Assembly (NCBI GenBank): GCA_910584685.1 | Contig: CAJUAO010000007.1 | Span: 1-64,000 of the forward strand | DNA length: 64,000 nt | Origin: an uncultured Lachnospiraceae bacterium | Lineage (GTDB): Bacteria; Bacillota; Clostridia; Lachnospirales; Lachnospiraceae | Direction: 5' to 3' | Part shown: positions 31,982 to 41,424 of the stretch, piece after piece | Position numbering within the stretch: the stretch's first letter is position 1 | Layout: every line of letters begins with the position of its first letter | Program-made: the position numbers and the translations under genes | Notes under the pieces: model-generated | Database searches by the model: none | What the model was told of the DNA's origin: nothing | What the model saw: only the letters and a program-made list of their open reading frames with translations

Positions 31982-34387
31982 CTATAAATCATAAAACTTC
32001 TGCGTATCATAAATTACCTGGGTAATCTCAGCCCCGTTTCTTTCCAAAGCACGCAGCCTTGTAACCATTTCGTGAGCCTTTTTCTGATGGGTTATATTAA
32101 ACTTCCTCATAGCCTCCTCATATATAGGCTGGTTTGCAACCTTAGCGCGAAGCTCCTTAGAAAAAGGACAGTATGTGGCAAGAATCTGTCTTGCTACCTT
32201 ATTTAATCTTATGGAGCCGTTAGATTCGTACTTAATCCATAAAATATAATCAGAAATAAACACTTCACGGGTATTGTTTCTGCATCTTGCAATCTGATTT
32301 TTTAAGGTTTCCTTTTTCTCAGCGGAAAGGTCTCTGTTTTTTCTGTAAAACTGAATATAATCGGAATATTCGGCAGTAAGGGAAGGAATGATTACATTGT
32401 TCCAGGCCGTACCCATAACAGACTTGCATAATTCCCAGCGGAAACGGCCGATAATAGTAATCATAGCGTCGTTTAAGTTACCTCTGTAAAATGAAGGGAA
32501 TAAAAATCTGCCCTGGGTATTGCTGCGTTTTCCAGATAAATCCTGCCACATAACAGTATTTATACCATATACAGGGAAAAGGATAATGTCAGGAAATACC
32601 TGAAGCTGAATAACCTCCTTTTCAATTTTCTTTTCAGGCTCGGCGTACATCTGCTCCCGGTAAAATGCCGAATAATCTACTGCAAGAACATCATTCATTG
32701 CATCATTTATACTCTTTGAGGTCAGCTCGTATTTATTAAGCTCTCCATCAAAATCAAATGAAGAAAGCATAGGGGTAAATGAAAGCATATTACCACTTAA
32801 AATACGGCAGTTATATTTAAGGAGATTATTTATCTCATATTTAACCTTGGCAATATTATCCTCAAGGAGAGCCCTCTCCTGTTCAGGAGTTAAATGCTCC
32901 TCCCTCTTTTTATCCCTGATAAATTCTACGTAATCCTTGTCAAATTCGTTTTTGGACGGCATCTTATCGCCCTTGTATATTGCCTTAAGCCAGTCAGTCA
33001 TACGATAAACCATACATGGCTCGGTTTTCATAAGAGGAGGAATATTTGCTATATATTCAAGCTCCTCACCAGGGAGGATACGCTCGTCAAGAACGCCAAA
33101 ATCAAGGAAAAGCTGTATCTGATAGGCTGGGGCATCGTCTGTAATGTATTTCAGGAATACCGCCTCATAAAGCATAAAATACATGTTTGTAATGTCTCGG
33201 CGGAGAACTCTTGACTCGTCATCCCTTGAATTTTTATCAGTCAGCTCCATATACTTTTCTATCTGTACATTGAACTTATCAAAGAACTCTTCAGGCATAT
33301 TTCCATATTCGCACAGCCTGAGAAGGTTTCCGGAAAAATCTAAATCCTCCCTGTCTGAATGCGGCTCGTCATGTTCAAGGAGAGAATCTATATCTAAGGT
33401 CTCGTCAGGATTTTCATCCATGTCAATATCATTTTCCATGCTGTCGGCGCCCTTGGAAGCTTCTGATACTTCCGTGGCATCTGAATTTTTGTCGGCGCTT
33501 TTACTGTCGGCTGCATTAGATGCCATCATAAAATAAAAATTCACCCTGTTATAGTCGATGTCTAGGGAAATGCCAGTGTTAGCTTTAACATTTTCATCTA
33601 TTGAAGAGATGTTGTTTTTCATTTCATTTAAAAGCTTCATAACTGCTGCTGAGTATTCTGCCGATACCTGTGACATCAGGTTTGATACAAGGTAAAACAG
33701 ACAATCCTGGCTTTTGCTTGCAAACAGGGAAACAATAGTCTTTAAAAAGAACGCCATATCCTCATATGTAGTAGATATGGAGCTAATCATGTTAAGCTGG
33801 TGCCTTAAAAAATTTGAAGGATTCTTCTGATATAAAAGCTCCAGCTTTTTTGGAACCTTGTAGCAATTTAAAAATATAGTATAGTTTTGGGCAAACGACT
33901 GACTTTCAAACGCATACAGGGATGCGTCATGAGGCATCATAAAGCGGGAAGGAGAAATACCTGCATCGCTGCAGCACTGCAGATAATGCTCATGAATACC
34001 TTTTAGTGAATTATATATATTTCCGATTTCACTGTAAAGCGCAGAATATTGATTGTATAAAAAGAGCATCATGGAGCACACTGCGCTGTAGTATTTTGAA
34101 TGAATTTCAGGATTGCTTTCAAGGAAGGAGGTAAAGGAATCTATATCCTCCGCCGGAAATACCATAAGGGTTGAGCCTTTCTCTGCATAGTAATCTGCCC
34201 GGTAAAAGCCGTCGAATAAATCATTAACAGCAATGAAATTGCCAGCGGCAATAAGCTTTTCATTCTGACCTGTCTCCATACGGACGGCTCCCTCTATGAT
34301 ATATGCAATGCTTTCAATATCATCTCCGTTTTCATATATAATTGTGTCCGTTGTAAATGTATTTTCTTTTCCGATAACTAAACTCAT
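31982..34387 (-). CDS. large protein with N-terminal cyclic-nucleotide-binding domain
   Basis: 801 residues from the ATG whose first base is 34387, preceded on the minus strand by AAAGGG; an upstream in-frame ATG (34420) lacks a ribosome site. Residues 1-110 resemble a Crp/Fnr cNMP-binding beta-barrel (IIYENGDDIESIAYIIEGAVRMETG...IAAGNFIAVNDLFDG). No Crp HTH follows. The rest is helical, with an acidic low-complexity stretch near residues 290-345 and YRGNLNDAMITIIGRFRWELCKS. No transmembrane helices or enzyme motif recognised. Divergent from gatCAB. Confidence 0.7.
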   Translation of the reverse strand: MSLVIGKENTFTTDTIIYENGDDIESIAYIIEGAVRMETGQNEKLIAAGNFIAVNDLFDGFYRADYYAEKGSTLMVFPAEDIDSFTSFLESNPEIHSKYYSAVCSMMLFLYNQYSALYSEIGNIYNSLKGIHEHYLQCCSDAGISPSRFMMPHDASLYAFESQSFAQNYTIFLNCYKVPKKLELLYQKNPSNFLRHQLNMISSISTTYEDMAFFLKTIVSLFASKSQDCLFYLVSNLMSQVSAEYSAAVMKLLNEMKNNISSIDENVKANTGISLDIDYNRVNFYFMMASNAADSKSADKNSDATEVSEASKGADSMENDIDMDENPDETLDIDSLLEHDEPHSDREDLDFSGNLLRLCEYGNMPEEFFDKFNVQIEKYMELTDKNSRDDESRVLRRDITNMYFMLYEAVFLKYITDDAPAYQIQLFLDFGVLDERILPGEELEYIANIPPLMKTEPCMVYRMTDWLKAIYKGDKMPSKNEFDKDYVEFIRDKKREEHLTPEQERALLEDNIAKVKYEINNLLKYNCRILSGNMLSFTPMLSSFDFDGELNKYELTSKSINDAMNDVLAVDYSAFYREQMYAEPEKKIEKEVIQLQVFPDIILFPVYGINTVMWQDLSGKRSNTQGRFLFPSFYRGNLNDAMITIIGRFRWELCKSVMGTAWNNVIIPSLTAEYSDYIQFYRKNRDLSAEKKETLKNQIARCRNNTREVFISDYILWIKYESNGSIRLNKVARQILATYCPFSKELRAKVANQPIYEEAMRKFNITHQKKAHEMVTRLRALERNGAEITQVIYDTQKFYDL

Positions 34388-34484
34388 TTGGTAAAGCCCT
34401 TTCTGTAAAATGTAATGCATATTAACATATTTATAGTATAAAACATTATAGAGTAAATTTCCATAGTTATTTTAGGAAAATTAC

Positions 34485-34512
34485 TTGACTAACATATTGT
34501 GAATTGTATAAA
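34485..34512 (+). promoter_or_regulatory. promoter of gatCAB
   Basis: TTGACT (34485-34490) and TATAAA (34507-34512), 16-bp spacer, 39 bp before the gatC start. Confidence 0.65.
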
Positions 34513-34551
34513 ATAAAGATTAAAAATAATAACTGACAGATGGAGGAAGCT

Positions 34552-34845
34552 ATGGCAAATATTATTTCAGATGAGACAATTGAATATGTCGGTATTTTGG
34601 CAAAGCTGGATTTAAGCAATGAAGAAAAGGAGGCTGCCAAGAAGGATATGGGCAGTATGCTTGATTATATAGACAAGCTTAATGAGCTTGACACTACAGG
34701 AGTTGAGCCTATGTCACATGTGTTTCCCGTAAACAATGTATTTCGTGAGGATATAGTGACAAACGGTGACGACAGGGACAATATATTAAAAAATGCGCCA
34801 AGCAGCAGGGAAGGAAGCTTTGTTGTTCCGAGAACAGTTGATTAA
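34552..34845 (+). CDS. gatC: Asp/Glu-tRNA(Asn/Gln) amidotransferase subunit C
   Basis: 97 residues from ATG 34552 (GGAGGA at 34542-34547). Typical GatC sequence ETIEYVGILAKLDLSNEEKEAAKKDMGSMLDYIDKLNELDTTGVEPMSH...REDIV. It wraps and stabilises GatA-GatB. First gene of the gat operon. Confidence 0.94.
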   Translation: MANIISDETIEYVGILAKLDLSNEEKEAAKKDMGSMLDYIDKLNELDTTGVEPMSHVFPVNNVFREDIVTNGDDRDNILKNAPSSREGSFVVPRTVD

Positions 34846-34868
34846 AGCGTGAAGAATGGAGATTATAT

Positions 34869-36311
34869 ATGGATTTAATGAGTTTGACAGCCGTTGAGCT
34901 GGGAAAGAAGATAAAGGCAGGGGAGGTTACCGTGGCACAGGCAGCCTTTGCAGCCTTAGACCGTATAGAGGAAACGGATGGGGAGCTTAACTGTTATGTT
35001 ACCGTTGCAGACAGGGAGAAGGTACTTAAAAATGCGGAGGCAGTTCAAAAGAGGATAGACTCAGGAGAGCTTACAGGACCATTGGCAGGAGTACCTGTAG
35101 CCATAAAGGACAATATGTGTACCGAGGGTATGCTTACCACCTGCAGCTCAAAAATACTTAGTAACTTTTATCCAACATATACGGCAGAGGCGGTTTTAAA
35201 CCTTGAGAGAGCAGGAGCGGTTATTATAGGAAAGACAAATATGGATGAGTTTGCCATGGGCAGCACAACGGAAACCTCCGCATATGGGGCAACAAGAAAT
35301 CCATGGAATAAGGACCATGTACCGGGAGGCTCGTCAGGAGGCTCCTGCGCTGCAGTGGCGGCAAAGGAATGCAGCTATGCCCTTGGCTCAGATACAGGCG
35401 GCTCAATCAGACAGCCGAGCTCCTTTTGCGGCGTTACGGGAATAAAGCCTACATATGGCACAGTGTCAAGATATGGACTTATTGCATATGGTTCGTCTCT
35501 TGACCAGATAGGGCCTGTGGCAAAGGATGTTACAGACTGCGCCGTTATACTTGAGGCTATTGCTTCCCACGACCCAAAGGATTCTACGTCAGTTAAAAGG
35601 GAGAGCTATGATTTTACATCAGCCTTGGTAAATGATGTAAAGGGCATGAGGATAGGTATTCCAAAAACATATTTTGGCGACGGACTTGACGGGGAAGTGG
35701 CAGATGCAGTAATGTCCGCAGCTAATGTCCTTAGGGAAAAGGGAGCTGTTATAGAGGAGTTTGATTTGGGACTTGTTGATTACGCTATTCCCGCATATTA
35801 TGTTATTGCCTCAGCGGAGGCAAGCTCAAACCTTGCAAGATTCGACGGAGTAAAGTACGGCTACAGAACAGAAAGCTGCGACGGACTTCACCATATGTAT
35901 AAAAAGACACGCTCAGAGGGCTTCGGTCCCGAGGTTAAGCGAAGGATTATGCTGGGCTCGTTTGTTCTAAGCAGCGGCTATTATGACGCCTATTACCTAA
36001 AGGCCCTTAGAACAAAGGCCCTTATAAAGAAGGAATTTGACAGGGCGTTTGAAAAATATGACGTTATACTTGGACCTTCCGCGCCAACTACTGCGCCAAG
36101 GCTTGGAGAAAGCTTACAGGAGCCTATAAAAATGTACCTTGGGGATATTTATACAATATCGGTAAATCTTGCAGGGCTTCCGGGAATTACGGTGCCGTGC
36201 GGAATGGACAGCAAGGGGCTTCCTATAGGTTTACAGCTTATAGGGGACTGCTTTAAGGAAAATAATATTATAAGAGCGGCGTATGCGTTTGAGCAGTCAA
36301 AAAAAGAGTAG
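34869..36311 (+). CDS. gatA: Asp/Glu-tRNA(Asn/Gln) amidotransferase subunit A
   Basis: 480 residues, amidase-signature family. The Ser-cisSer-Lys catalytic apparatus is visible: Lys in AGVPVAIKDNM, cis-Ser in PGGSSGGSCAAVAA, nucleophile Ser in LGSDTGGSIRQPSSFCG. It releases ammonia from glutamine for the GatB transamidation step, allowing Gln-tRNA and/or Asn-tRNA synthesis by the indirect route. Standard length. Confidence 0.96.
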   Translation: MDLMSLTAVELGKKIKAGEVTVAQAAFAALDRIEETDGELNCYVTVADREKVLKNAEAVQKRIDSGELTGPLAGVPVAIKDNMCTEGMLTTCSSKILSNFYPTYTAEAVLNLERAGAVIIGKTNMDEFAMGSTTETSAYGATRNPWNKDHVPGGSSGGSCAAVAAKECSYALGSDTGGSIRQPSSFCGVTGIKPTYGTVSRYGLIAYGSSLDQIGPVAKDVTDCAVILEAIASHDPKDSTSVKRESYDFTSALVNDVKGMRIGIPKTYFGDGLDGEVADAVMSAANVLREKGAVIEEFDLGLVDYAIPAYYVIASAEASSNLARFDGVKYGYRTESCDGLHHMYKKTRSEGFGPEVKRRIMLGSFVLSSGYYDAYYLKALRTKALIKKEFDRAFEKYDVILGPSAPTTAPRLGESLQEPIKMYLGDIYTISVNLAGLPGITVPCGMDSKGLPIGLQLIGDCFKENNIIRAAYAFEQSKKE

Positions 36312-36399
36312 TATGAACAAAGCGCAGGTTATATTTTAAGAAAGCAAAAGTTTTTTGAATTATCAGCTTAAACTGAGTATCAGGAATGGAGAATATATA

Positions 36400-37833
36400 A
36401 TGAAGAATTATGAGACAGTCATAGGCTTGGAGGTTCATGTTGAGCTTGCAACCAAAACTAAGATATTTTGTTCCTGCTCCACAGCCTTTGGAGGAGCGCC
36501 AAACACACATACCTGTCCTGTATGTACAGGTATGCCCGGCTCGCTTCCCGTTTTAAATAAACAGGTGGTAGAGTACGCTATGGCAGTGGGACTGGCTACA
36601 AATTGTGAAATTACACAGTATAATAAATTTGACAGAAAGAATTATTTTTATCCGGACAATCCGCAGAATTACCAGATTTCACAGCTATATCTCCCAATAT
36701 GCCGCAATGGAAAGGTAGAGATAGAAACGGAAGGCGGAAAGAAGCTTGTAGGTATCCATGAGATACATATGGAGGAGGATGCGGGAAAGCTTATACATGA
36801 CGAGCATGGAGATGTGTCCCTTGTAGATTTTAACCGTTCGGGAGTGCCTCTTATAGAGATAGTATCGGAGCCTGACATGCGTTCGGCAGACGAGGTTATA
36901 GCATACCTTGAGAAACTCCGCCTTATTATCCAGTATCTTGGGGCTTCTGATTGCAAGCTTAACGAGGGCTCCATGAGGGCAGATGTAAATCTTTCTGTCA
37001 GAGAGGCTGGCGCTACAGAGTTTGGCACAAGAACAGAGATGAAAAACCTTAACTCCTTCAGGGCTATAGCAAGAGCCATAGAAAATGAAACAGAAAGGCA
37101 GATAGATTTGCTTGAGGCCGGAAAGGAAGTTATTCAGGAAACAAGAAGATGGGATGACAATAAGGAGTATTCCTACGCTATGCGTTCAAAGGAGGACGCG
37201 CAGGACTACAGATATTTCCCTGAGCCTGATTTAGTTCCCGTTATTATAAGCGACGAGTGGCTGTCAGAGGTAAAGTCCCGCCAGCCTGAGTTCAGAGACG
37301 AAAAGAAAGCAAGATATGTGTCTGAATATAAAATACCGGAATATGATGCAGATATTATAACACTGTCAAAGAAGATGGCAGACATATTTGAGGCGGCTAC
37401 GGCTATATGCGGCAATCCGAAAAAGGTAAGCAACTGGCTTATGGTAGAAACCATGAGGCTTTTAAAGGAGAATGGCATGGACGCCGACGATATAAAATTT
37501 TCACCGGAAAATCTGGCAAAGCTTGTTAAACTGACAGACGACGGAGTTATAAACAGCTCTGTGGCAAAGGAGGTATTTGAGCAGATTTTCAAGGAGGATA
37601 TTGACCCTGAAAAATATGTTGAGGAAAAAGGCTTAAAGATGGATAATGACGAGGAGGGGCTTAAGGCTACCCTTGAGGAAATCGTAGCAAATAATCCACA
37701 GTCTGTGTCAGACTATAAGGCAGGCAAGGAAAAGGCTATTGGCTTTTTGGTGGGACAGGCAATGAAGGCTACAAAGGGCAAGGCTAATCCGGGCATTGTC
37801 AATAAGCTTTTGAAGGAGATACTGGACAGATAG
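36400..37833 (+). CDS. gatB: Asp/Glu-tRNA(Asn/Gln) amidotransferase subunit B
   Basis: 477 residues from ATG 36400. The kinase-like cradle is recognised by YETVIGLEVHVELATKTKIFCSC, NTHTCPVCTGMPGSLPVLN, and DRKNYFYPDNPQNYQISQ. A helical tail and YqeY-like C-terminus end in KGKANPGIVNKLLKEIL. It activates misacylated tRNA with ATP and adds ammonia. Immediately downstream of gatA in the same operon. Confidence 0.96.
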   Translation: MKNYETVIGLEVHVELATKTKIFCSCSTAFGGAPNTHTCPVCTGMPGSLPVLNKQVVEYAMAVGLATNCEITQYNKFDRKNYFYPDNPQNYQISQLYLPICRNGKVEIETEGGKKLVGIHEIHMEEDAGKLIHDEHGDVSLVDFNRSGVPLIEIVSEPDMRSADEVIAYLEKLRLIIQYLGASDCKLNEGSMRADVNLSVREAGATEFGTRTEMKNLNSFRAIARAIENETERQIDLLEAGKEVIQETRRWDDNKEYSYAMRSKEDAQDYRYFPEPDLVPVIISDEWLSEVKSRQPEFRDEKKARYVSEYKIPEYDADIITLSKKMADIFEAATAICGNPKKVSNWLMVETMRLLKENGMDADDIKFSPENLAKLVKLTDDGVINSSVAKEVFEQIFKEDIDPEKYVEEKGLKMDNDEEGLKATLEEIVANNPQSVSDYKAGKEKAIGFLVGQAMKATKGKANPGIVNKLLKEILDR

Positions 37834-37925
37834 TAAGTGGGATTATAAGCAACAAGATGGGTAATTCCTTACTGGCTGTAAGGTGTATTAACCATAAATA
37901 TATTGTAGTAGAAATGAGGATTATT

Positions 37926-39131
37926 ATGTCCGATAAAATGAAATGTCCCAATTTTGGACAATGCGGAGGCTGCAATATTATAGATAAGCCATATGATAAG
38001 CAGTTAGAGCAGAAAAAAGCTTATGTAAATGAGCAGTTGAAAGGATATGCTGCGGTAGATATGGTTTATGGAATGGAGGAGCCTTTTCACTATAGAAATA
38101 AAGTGCATGTAGTTATTTCACGCAAGAAGGCGTCAGGAGACCATAGTAAAAAAGCGCCGGACAGGTATGACAAAAGTGGAAAAAACGTAAAAGGTGAAAT
38201 TGTGGCAGGCATATATGAGGAGGAATCCCACAATGTAGTACCGGTGGAGGAATGTCTGCTCCATGACGCCTATGCAAATGAAATTATTAAATCCATAGTC
38301 GATATAATGAAAAAGGGCAGGTTTGAGCCATATGACGAGGACAGGGAAACAGGCTGTATTCGTCATGTTCTTATAAGAAGGGGACATATTACAAAGGAGA
38401 CTATGGTAGTTATAGTCACAGGCACAAGGATATTTCCGGGGAATAAGAATTTTATAAGGGAGCTTTTAAAAAGACATCCCGATATAACAACTATAGTACA
38501 TAATGTTAATGACAAAAGGACAAGCATGGTGCTTGGAGAAAACCAAAGAACGCTTTATGGAAAGGGATATATAGAGGATGTGCTTTGCGGCTTGAGATTT
38601 CGCATATCACCCAAGTCCTTTTATCAGATAAATTCCATTCAGACGGAGCTGCTTTATGATAAGGCGATAGAATTTGCGGATTTAAAAGGAAATGAAACTG
38701 TTATAGATGCTTACTGTGGAATTGGAACAATAGCTATGGCAGCGGCAAAAAGCGCCGGAAAGGTCATAGGTGTGGAGCTGAATAAGGATGCAGTAAGGGA
38801 CGCTAGGATTAATGCAAGGATAAATAATGTAGGGAATGTGGAGTTTTATAATGATGATGCGGGAGGGTTTATGGAGAGGAATGCCGTGAATGTGGATGCT
38901 GTATTTATAGACCCGCCGAGGAGCGGAAGTGATGAGAAGTTTTTAGGCTCGCTTATACGGCTTAAGCCGGAGAAGATAGTGTATGTGTCCTGCAATGTGG
39001 AGACACAGAGAAGGGATTTGGGGGTGCTTAGTAAAGGGGGATATACGGTGGAGAGGGCTTGTGTGGTGGATATGTTTCCGGGGACTAATCATGTCGAGTG
39101 CGTAGTCTTGATGTCAAAAGTACAGAAGTAA
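37926..39131 (+). CDS. 23S rRNA (uracil-C5)-methyltransferase, RlmD/RumA family
   Basis: 401 residues from ATG 37926 (GAGG upstream). The N-terminal CPNFGQCGGCNIID holds the Cys cluster that binds [4Fe-4S] in this family. The SAM-binding core has DAYCGIGTIAMAAAK (motif I) and IDPPRSGSDEKF. The catalytic Cys is in KIVYVSCNVETQRRDL, with a C-terminal VVDMFPGTNHVECVVL. No TRAM domain is apparent. It uses 5-methyluracil chemistry on rRNA (U747/U1939-type sites); which site is not readable. Confidence 0.9.
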   Translation: MSDKMKCPNFGQCGGCNIIDKPYDKQLEQKKAYVNEQLKGYAAVDMVYGMEEPFHYRNKVHVVISRKKASGDHSKKAPDRYDKSGKNVKGEIVAGIYEEESHNVVPVEECLLHDAYANEIIKSIVDIMKKGRFEPYDEDRETGCIRHVLIRRGHITKETMVVIVTGTRIFPGNKNFIRELLKRHPDITTIVHNVNDKRTSMVLGENQRTLYGKGYIEDVLCGLRFRISPKSFYQINSIQTELLYDKAIEFADLKGNETVIDAYCGIGTIAMAAAKSAGKVIGVELNKDAVRDARINARINNVGNVEFYNDDAGGFMERNAVNVDAVFIDPPRSGSDEKFLGSLIRLKPEKIVYVSCNVETQRRDLGVLSKGGYTVERACVVDMFPGTNHVECVVLMSKVQK

Positions 39132-39160
39132 ATACCGAAAAAGGCTTGAAAACAAGGCAT

Positions 39161-39201
39161 TTCCGAGAGTTGGGAGTTCTTTTCCGGCTCTCGGATTTTT
39201 T
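39161..39201 (+). terminator. terminator closing the gat / rRNA methyltransferase operon
   Basis: CCGAGAG / CTCTCGG stem with T6 after it. Confidence 0.7.
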
Positions 39202-39237
39202 CGTTTTGGAGCGCTTGCTGCCAGGAGAAATCGAGGG

Positions 39238-39308
39238 TTGAGTTGATAGGTTGAAAATGGGCAAGGTTGAGTGGATAAGATGATTTTGCGTAGTGTTGAG
39301 TGGATAGG
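39238..39308 (+). repeat. three 13-bp direct repeats with exact 29-bp period
   Basis: TTGAGTTGATAGG (39238-39250), TTGAGTGGATAAG (39267-39279), TTGAGTGGATAGG (39296-39308). They lie in the 378-bp gene-free gap between the rRNA methyltransferase and the restriction operon, about 75 bp before its putative promoter. Apart from these and the terminator I see nothing else in that gap. Confidence 0.7.
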
Positions 39309-39382
39309 AATATTATCAAGACAGCAAGAATGCGGATAAACAGCCGTGCAAACGAAATTAGTTTTGCGTTCACAAACTTTTA

Positions 39383-39411
39383 TAGACTTTTGCGTATTTT
39401 TGTGATATAAT
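39383..39411 (+). promoter_or_regulatory. putative promoter of the restriction-modification operon
   Basis: TAGACT (39383-39388) and TATAAT (39406-39411), 17-bp spacer, about 100 bp before the XRE gene. Confidence 0.5.
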
Positions 39412-39509
39412 GTTTAGCATAGGTCATCGGCACTTCGAAATAAAGGCGTATAAGTATTCGGTGGTGCAAAGAAGAACAGAAAAGCATACAAAGTGTGGAG
39501 GTAAAGCGG

Positions 39510-39758
39510 ATGCGTTTTAGCTACAATAAATTGTGGAAATTATTAATAGACCGCGGAATAAATAAAAAGACATTGCGTGAAATGAGTGGGATTAGTGCCA
39601 CATCGGTTGCCAAACTTGGAAAAGGTGGCAACGTCAACACAGATGTGCTGCTTAGAATATGCAACGCTCTCAATTGTGATGTTGGAGACATCATGGAATT
39701 TGTTAGAGAAGAAAATTTTGAAGAACAGGAACGAAAGGATGCATTTCCTAATGGGTAA
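39510..39758 (+). CDS. small XRE regulator of the restriction operon
   Basis: 82 residues from ATG 39510 (GGAGG 39497-39501). The whole protein is one HTH domain: NKLWKLLIDRGINKKTLREMSGISATSVAKLGKGGNVNTDVLLRICNALNCDVGDIMEFV. It resembles the controller (C) proteins or antitoxin-like Cro proteins that time restriction-modification expression. Its last codons overlap the methyltransferase start. Confidence 0.85.
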   Translation: MRFSYNKLWKLLIDRGINKKTLREMSGISATSVAKLGKGGNVNTDVLLRICNALNCDVGDIMEFVREENFEEQERKDAFPNG

Positions 39759-41424
39759 TACTAATACATCCTTGGTAAGGGTAGAAAAATATAGTGCTGT
39801 AGATGAGGCATTGAACCTTATCTATTTATATATACAAGAAGTTTATTCGCCGAAGGAAGTAGAACTGATTTGCGATGAGTTAAAAAGCATTGCAAGAAGA
39901 GACGATTTTCAGTGTGTTGATGTAGCTTCATCTAAACGAACATATACTCAAGTTCAGGATGCTCTTTCCAAGATTAATGAGAAACAGAGCATAAGAAAAA
40001 GCAAGGGGGTATATTACACTCCAAATGATGTCGTCCGATTTATCCTCACGAATAGTATTAAAGCCTCATTCGGAAAACTTACAGCATCCAATGTTAGTGA
40101 TATGAGCCTGGATAACATACCATACCGTTCATTTTGCTGTGGGAAGACCGTGTTTGACCCAACGTGTGGAGCGGGAGAATATCTGCTTGCAGCACTTGAA
40201 ATTAAAATTGATTTGTTAAAGAAAAATGTAAAGATTACCAATCGTCTTATACAAGAGGTAGTTTCTACGATTTATGGCAATGATGTGAATGTTGAATCCA
40301 TAATTATTGCAGAATTGAGATTGCTACTGTTCATTATAGAATCTTGCGGCGCTGATTATTGTATCGGACTTGGAAATGTAATGAACAGACGATTCACATC
40401 CTTTGATTTTATTGCAGACGCGGCCTCTTTTGAGGATAAGTATCATATCGTGGTAGGTAATCCACCTTATGTTGAGGATTTCAAATCCGGTCTTGAACTT
40501 AGTGATAAGTATGGGAACATCTATGCTAATATCCTCCTAAATGCGGCAAAGAAGCTTGAAAAGAACGGTTCTATCGGATTTATAATTCCTCTTTCCTATG
40601 TGTCTACTCCGAGAATGAAAAAACTTAGAGAGGAATTAGGAGACCTGGTTTCTGAACAATATATTTTAAGTTACGCAGATAGGCCGGACTGTTTATTTGA
40701 TTCGGTACATCAAAAATTATGTATTCTAATCGGTAAAGAACGAAAGGTGGAAAAAACTGTTTTTACCGGAAACTATCAGTATTGGTATAAGCAAGAACGC
40801 GGTACGCTTTTTACTGACATCCAAATGGTAAGGAATAGATATGAGAATGCAGATTTTATTCCTAAGTTAGGTACAAAATTGGATATTGATATATACAAGA
40901 AAATAACTGATACACGAAAAATGCAATCGGTATATGCTATATCGAGAGTTGGCACCGAATCGGTTTTCTTAAATCGTCGAGAGGCGTTTTGGATGAAGGC
41001 CTATAGAGAAAAGGTAGATGACCCTGAATATAAGGTTTTCAGTTTTCATACCCCGTTAGAAGCTGATTTTTGCTATTGCCTGATCAACTCTACCCTTTTC
41101 TGGTGGTATTGGATTAGCGTGTCTGATTGTTGGCACGTTAGTAAAGATTTAAACGGATTCATGATGCCTCTACAGGTTGATATGGCTGGTGCCACGGAAT
41201 TGGCTAACAACTTAAGAGAGCGATTGGAAAAAACGAAAGTATATGTAGGCACAAAACAAACGCAGTATGAATATAAACATCGAGAGTGCTTGTCAGAAAT
41301 TTGGGCTATAGATGATTTTATAAATGCTGCGTATGGATTAACTGAAACCGAAAGCAAATATATTAAGAATTTTGCTATTAGGTACAGGACAAGCGGAGGA
41401 ATTGACGCAGATGAAAATAATTGA
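39751..41424 (+). CDS. N6-adenine DNA methyltransferase (Eco57I/TaqI-like)
   Basis: 557 residues from ATG 39751 (39739 is an alternative), overlapping the XRE gene. N-terminal helical region, then RKSKGVYYTPNDVVRFIL, SAM-binding motif I VFDPTCGAGEYLLAALEIK (near residue 135) and catalytic motif IV VVGNPPYVEDF (near 235), giving an N6-adenine (gamma-class-like) enzyme. The C-terminal 250 residues should hold the target recognition domain (FLNRREAFWMKAYREK...). No nuclease motif is seen, so it is a stand-alone methylase. It probably protects host DNA from the McrBC-like nuclease downstream. Confidence 0.88.
   Translation: MGNTNTSLVRVEKYSAVDEALNLIYLYIQEVYSPKEVELICDELKSIARRDDFQCVDVASSKRTYTQVQDALSKINEKQSIRKSKGVYYTPNDVVRFILTNSIKASFGKLTASNVSDMSLDNIPYRSFCCGKTVFDPTCGAGEYLLAALEIKIDLLKKNVKITNRLIQEVVSTIYGNDVNVESIIIAELRLLLFIIESCGADYCIGLGNVMNRRFTSFDFIADAASFEDKYHIVVGNPPYVEDFKSGLELSDKYGNIYANILLNAAKKLEKNGSIGFIIPLSYVSTPRMKKLREELGDLVSEQYILSYADRPDCLFDSVHQKLCILIGKERKVEKTVFTGNYQYWYKQERGTLFTDIQMVRNRYENADFIPKLGTKLDIDIYKKITDTRKMQSVYAISRVGTESVFLNRREAFWMKAYREKVDDPEYKVFSFHTPLEADFCYCLINSTLFWWYWISVSDCWHVSKDLNGFMMPLQVDMAGATELANNLRERLEKTKVYVGTKQTQYEYKHRECLSEIWAIDDFINAAYGLTETESKYIKNFAIRYRTSGGIDADENN

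Noticed and set aside
38133..38387. antisense open frames inside rRNA methyltransferase, gat, fumarase and polymerase genes
   Set aside because: They are shadows of strongly conserved genes on the plus strand with no ribosome sites or family motifs.
39238..39308. CRISPR array
   Set aside because: Only three 13-bp repeats with 16-bp spacers and no cas genes; too short for CRISPR repeats, better seen as operator or iteron-like sites. No CRISPR array was noticed anywhere in the window.
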